Shown in pieces: positions 5,340 through 5,755 of a stretch of 5,755 nucleotides of DNA. The notes below the pieces were generated by a model. It worked only from the letters and a program-made list of their open reading frames with translations. It had not been told where the DNA came from and did no database searches. The stretch covers positions 1-5,755 of the forward strand of contig JAASSM010000147.1 in the NCBI GenBank assembly GCA_021767885.1, read 5' to 3'. The position numbers and the translations under genes are program-made. Numbering within the stretch: the stretch's first letter is position 1; each line of letters starts with the position of its first letter. Source of the DNA: a bacterium. Its GTDB lineage: Bacteria > Krumholzibacteriota > Krumholzibacteria > LZORAL124-64-63.

Positions 5340-5755
5340 TCAGGGCGCAGTTCCCCTGCCGCCGTGCCCGTCGTCCGGCGACGACGCGTCCTCGCAGTAG
5401 GCCAGGCGCCCCCCGTGCAAGGGGTGCGGGGCGCCGGCCACGTGCAGGGCCAGCTGGTCGTCCAGGGCGAGCACCTCGCCCGCCGCCACCGGGGGCGGCA
5501 GCTCCGCGCGTCGGCCCGCGTCGGGCACGCCCTCCGGCCAGACCGCCACCGGCCGGCCCACGTCGCCACAGCGTCCGCGATAGGCGGCCACGAGGGGATC
5601 GGCGCCGTCGGCGGCCAGCTGCTCCAGCCGTGCGGCCAGTGCGCCGAGTAGACCGCCCAGCAGCGACCCGAGGGACGCCCCGCGCCCGCCGTCGTGGTCG
5701 TGCAGGCAGGTGACCCGCGGCACGAACACGGTGGGCGGCACCGGCGGCGCCACCG
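5340..5755 (-). CDS. Probable biotin-[acetyl-CoA-carboxylase] ligase (BirA-like), C-terminal part, 5' end beyond the window
   Basis: The frame is open from the right edge, so the visible 137 residues are only the C-terminal part; the GTG at 5751-5753 is probably internal. Visible residues about 10-75 match the end of the BirA catalytic domain. They show a VPRVTCLHDHDGG segment like the ATSL-[DE]-x-G region, then a Leu-rich helix (LLGGLLGALAARLEQLAADG), then VAAYRGRCGDVGRPVAV, which resembles the W/Y-R-x-R-c...G-[RK]-x-V motif. From about residue 82 to 120 (AELPPPVAAGEVLALDDQLA to HGGRLAYCED) it matches the small SH3-like C-terminal domain. Such enzymes join biotin to the biotin carboxyl carrier protein. 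The catalytic GRGRRG motif and lysine lie outside the window, so activity cannot be judged. The tail (SSPDDGHGGRG) is low-complexity. The unknown membrane protein follows 21 bases downstream. Confidence 0.6.
   Translation of the reverse strand, partial: VAPPVPPTVFVPRVTCLHDHDGGRGASLGSLLGGLLGALAARLEQLAADGADPLVAAYRGRCGDVGRPVAVWPEGVPDAGRRAELPPPVAAGEVLALDDQLALHVAGAPHPLHGGRLAYCEDASSPDDGHGGRGTAP

Noticed and set aside
1..5755. CRISPR arrays, tRNA or rRNA genes, insertion sequences, phage or toxin-antitoxin genes
   Set aside because: I looked for regularly spaced repeats, tRNA-like cloverleaf ends, transposase-like frames and small paired genes on both strands and saw none.

Overview
The window is very GC-rich (roughly 70% by eye) and densely packed with bacterial protein genes. 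A lipid-bilayer-style Gram-negative envelope is suggested by an exported beta-barrel-like protein at the left edge and by a single-pass, proline-rich, TonB-like protein on the right. A bacilliredoxin points to a bacillithiol-using lineage. Together these fit a GC-rich, probably environmental Gram-negative bacterium outside the classical Proteobacteria (for example Gemmatimonadota, Eisenbacteria-like or Acidobacteria-like). That placement is inference; no rRNA or other taxonomic marker is present.

Layout, right to left on the minus strand: the C-terminal part of a probable biotin-protein ligase (cut by the window edge), then a single-pass membrane protein of unknown function 21 bases downstream, then a bacilliredoxin (BrxA/BrxB family), then pterin-4a-carbinolamine dehydratase, then a CorA-type Mg2+/Co2+ channel. 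GC-rich stem-loops separate the membrane protein from the bacilliredoxin and the bacilliredoxin from the dehydratase. CorA meets the plus-strand rarD (EamA/DMT permease) tail to tail with only 30 bases between them. rarD is divergent from a minus-strand pirin gene. The 159-base divergent region holds a conspicuous AT-rich island with a 7-base inverted repeat. Downstream of pirin is an exported, barrel-like protein whose frame is interrupted by two in-frame TGA codons just after the signal-peptide region.

Most of the window is ordinary housekeeping, stress and transport genes, and no single pathway unites them. Bacilliredoxin (thiol redox), pirin (cupin, often oxidative-stress linked) and the dehydratase (pterin recycling) have a loose redox flavour, but shared regulation is not shown. 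I found no tRNA, rRNA, CRISPR array, insertion sequence or phage gene. I see no convincing new multi-gene system. The points most worth a second look are the doubly interrupted exported protein, the divergent AT-rich operator-like region, and the unassigned TonB-like protein beside the biotin ligase.
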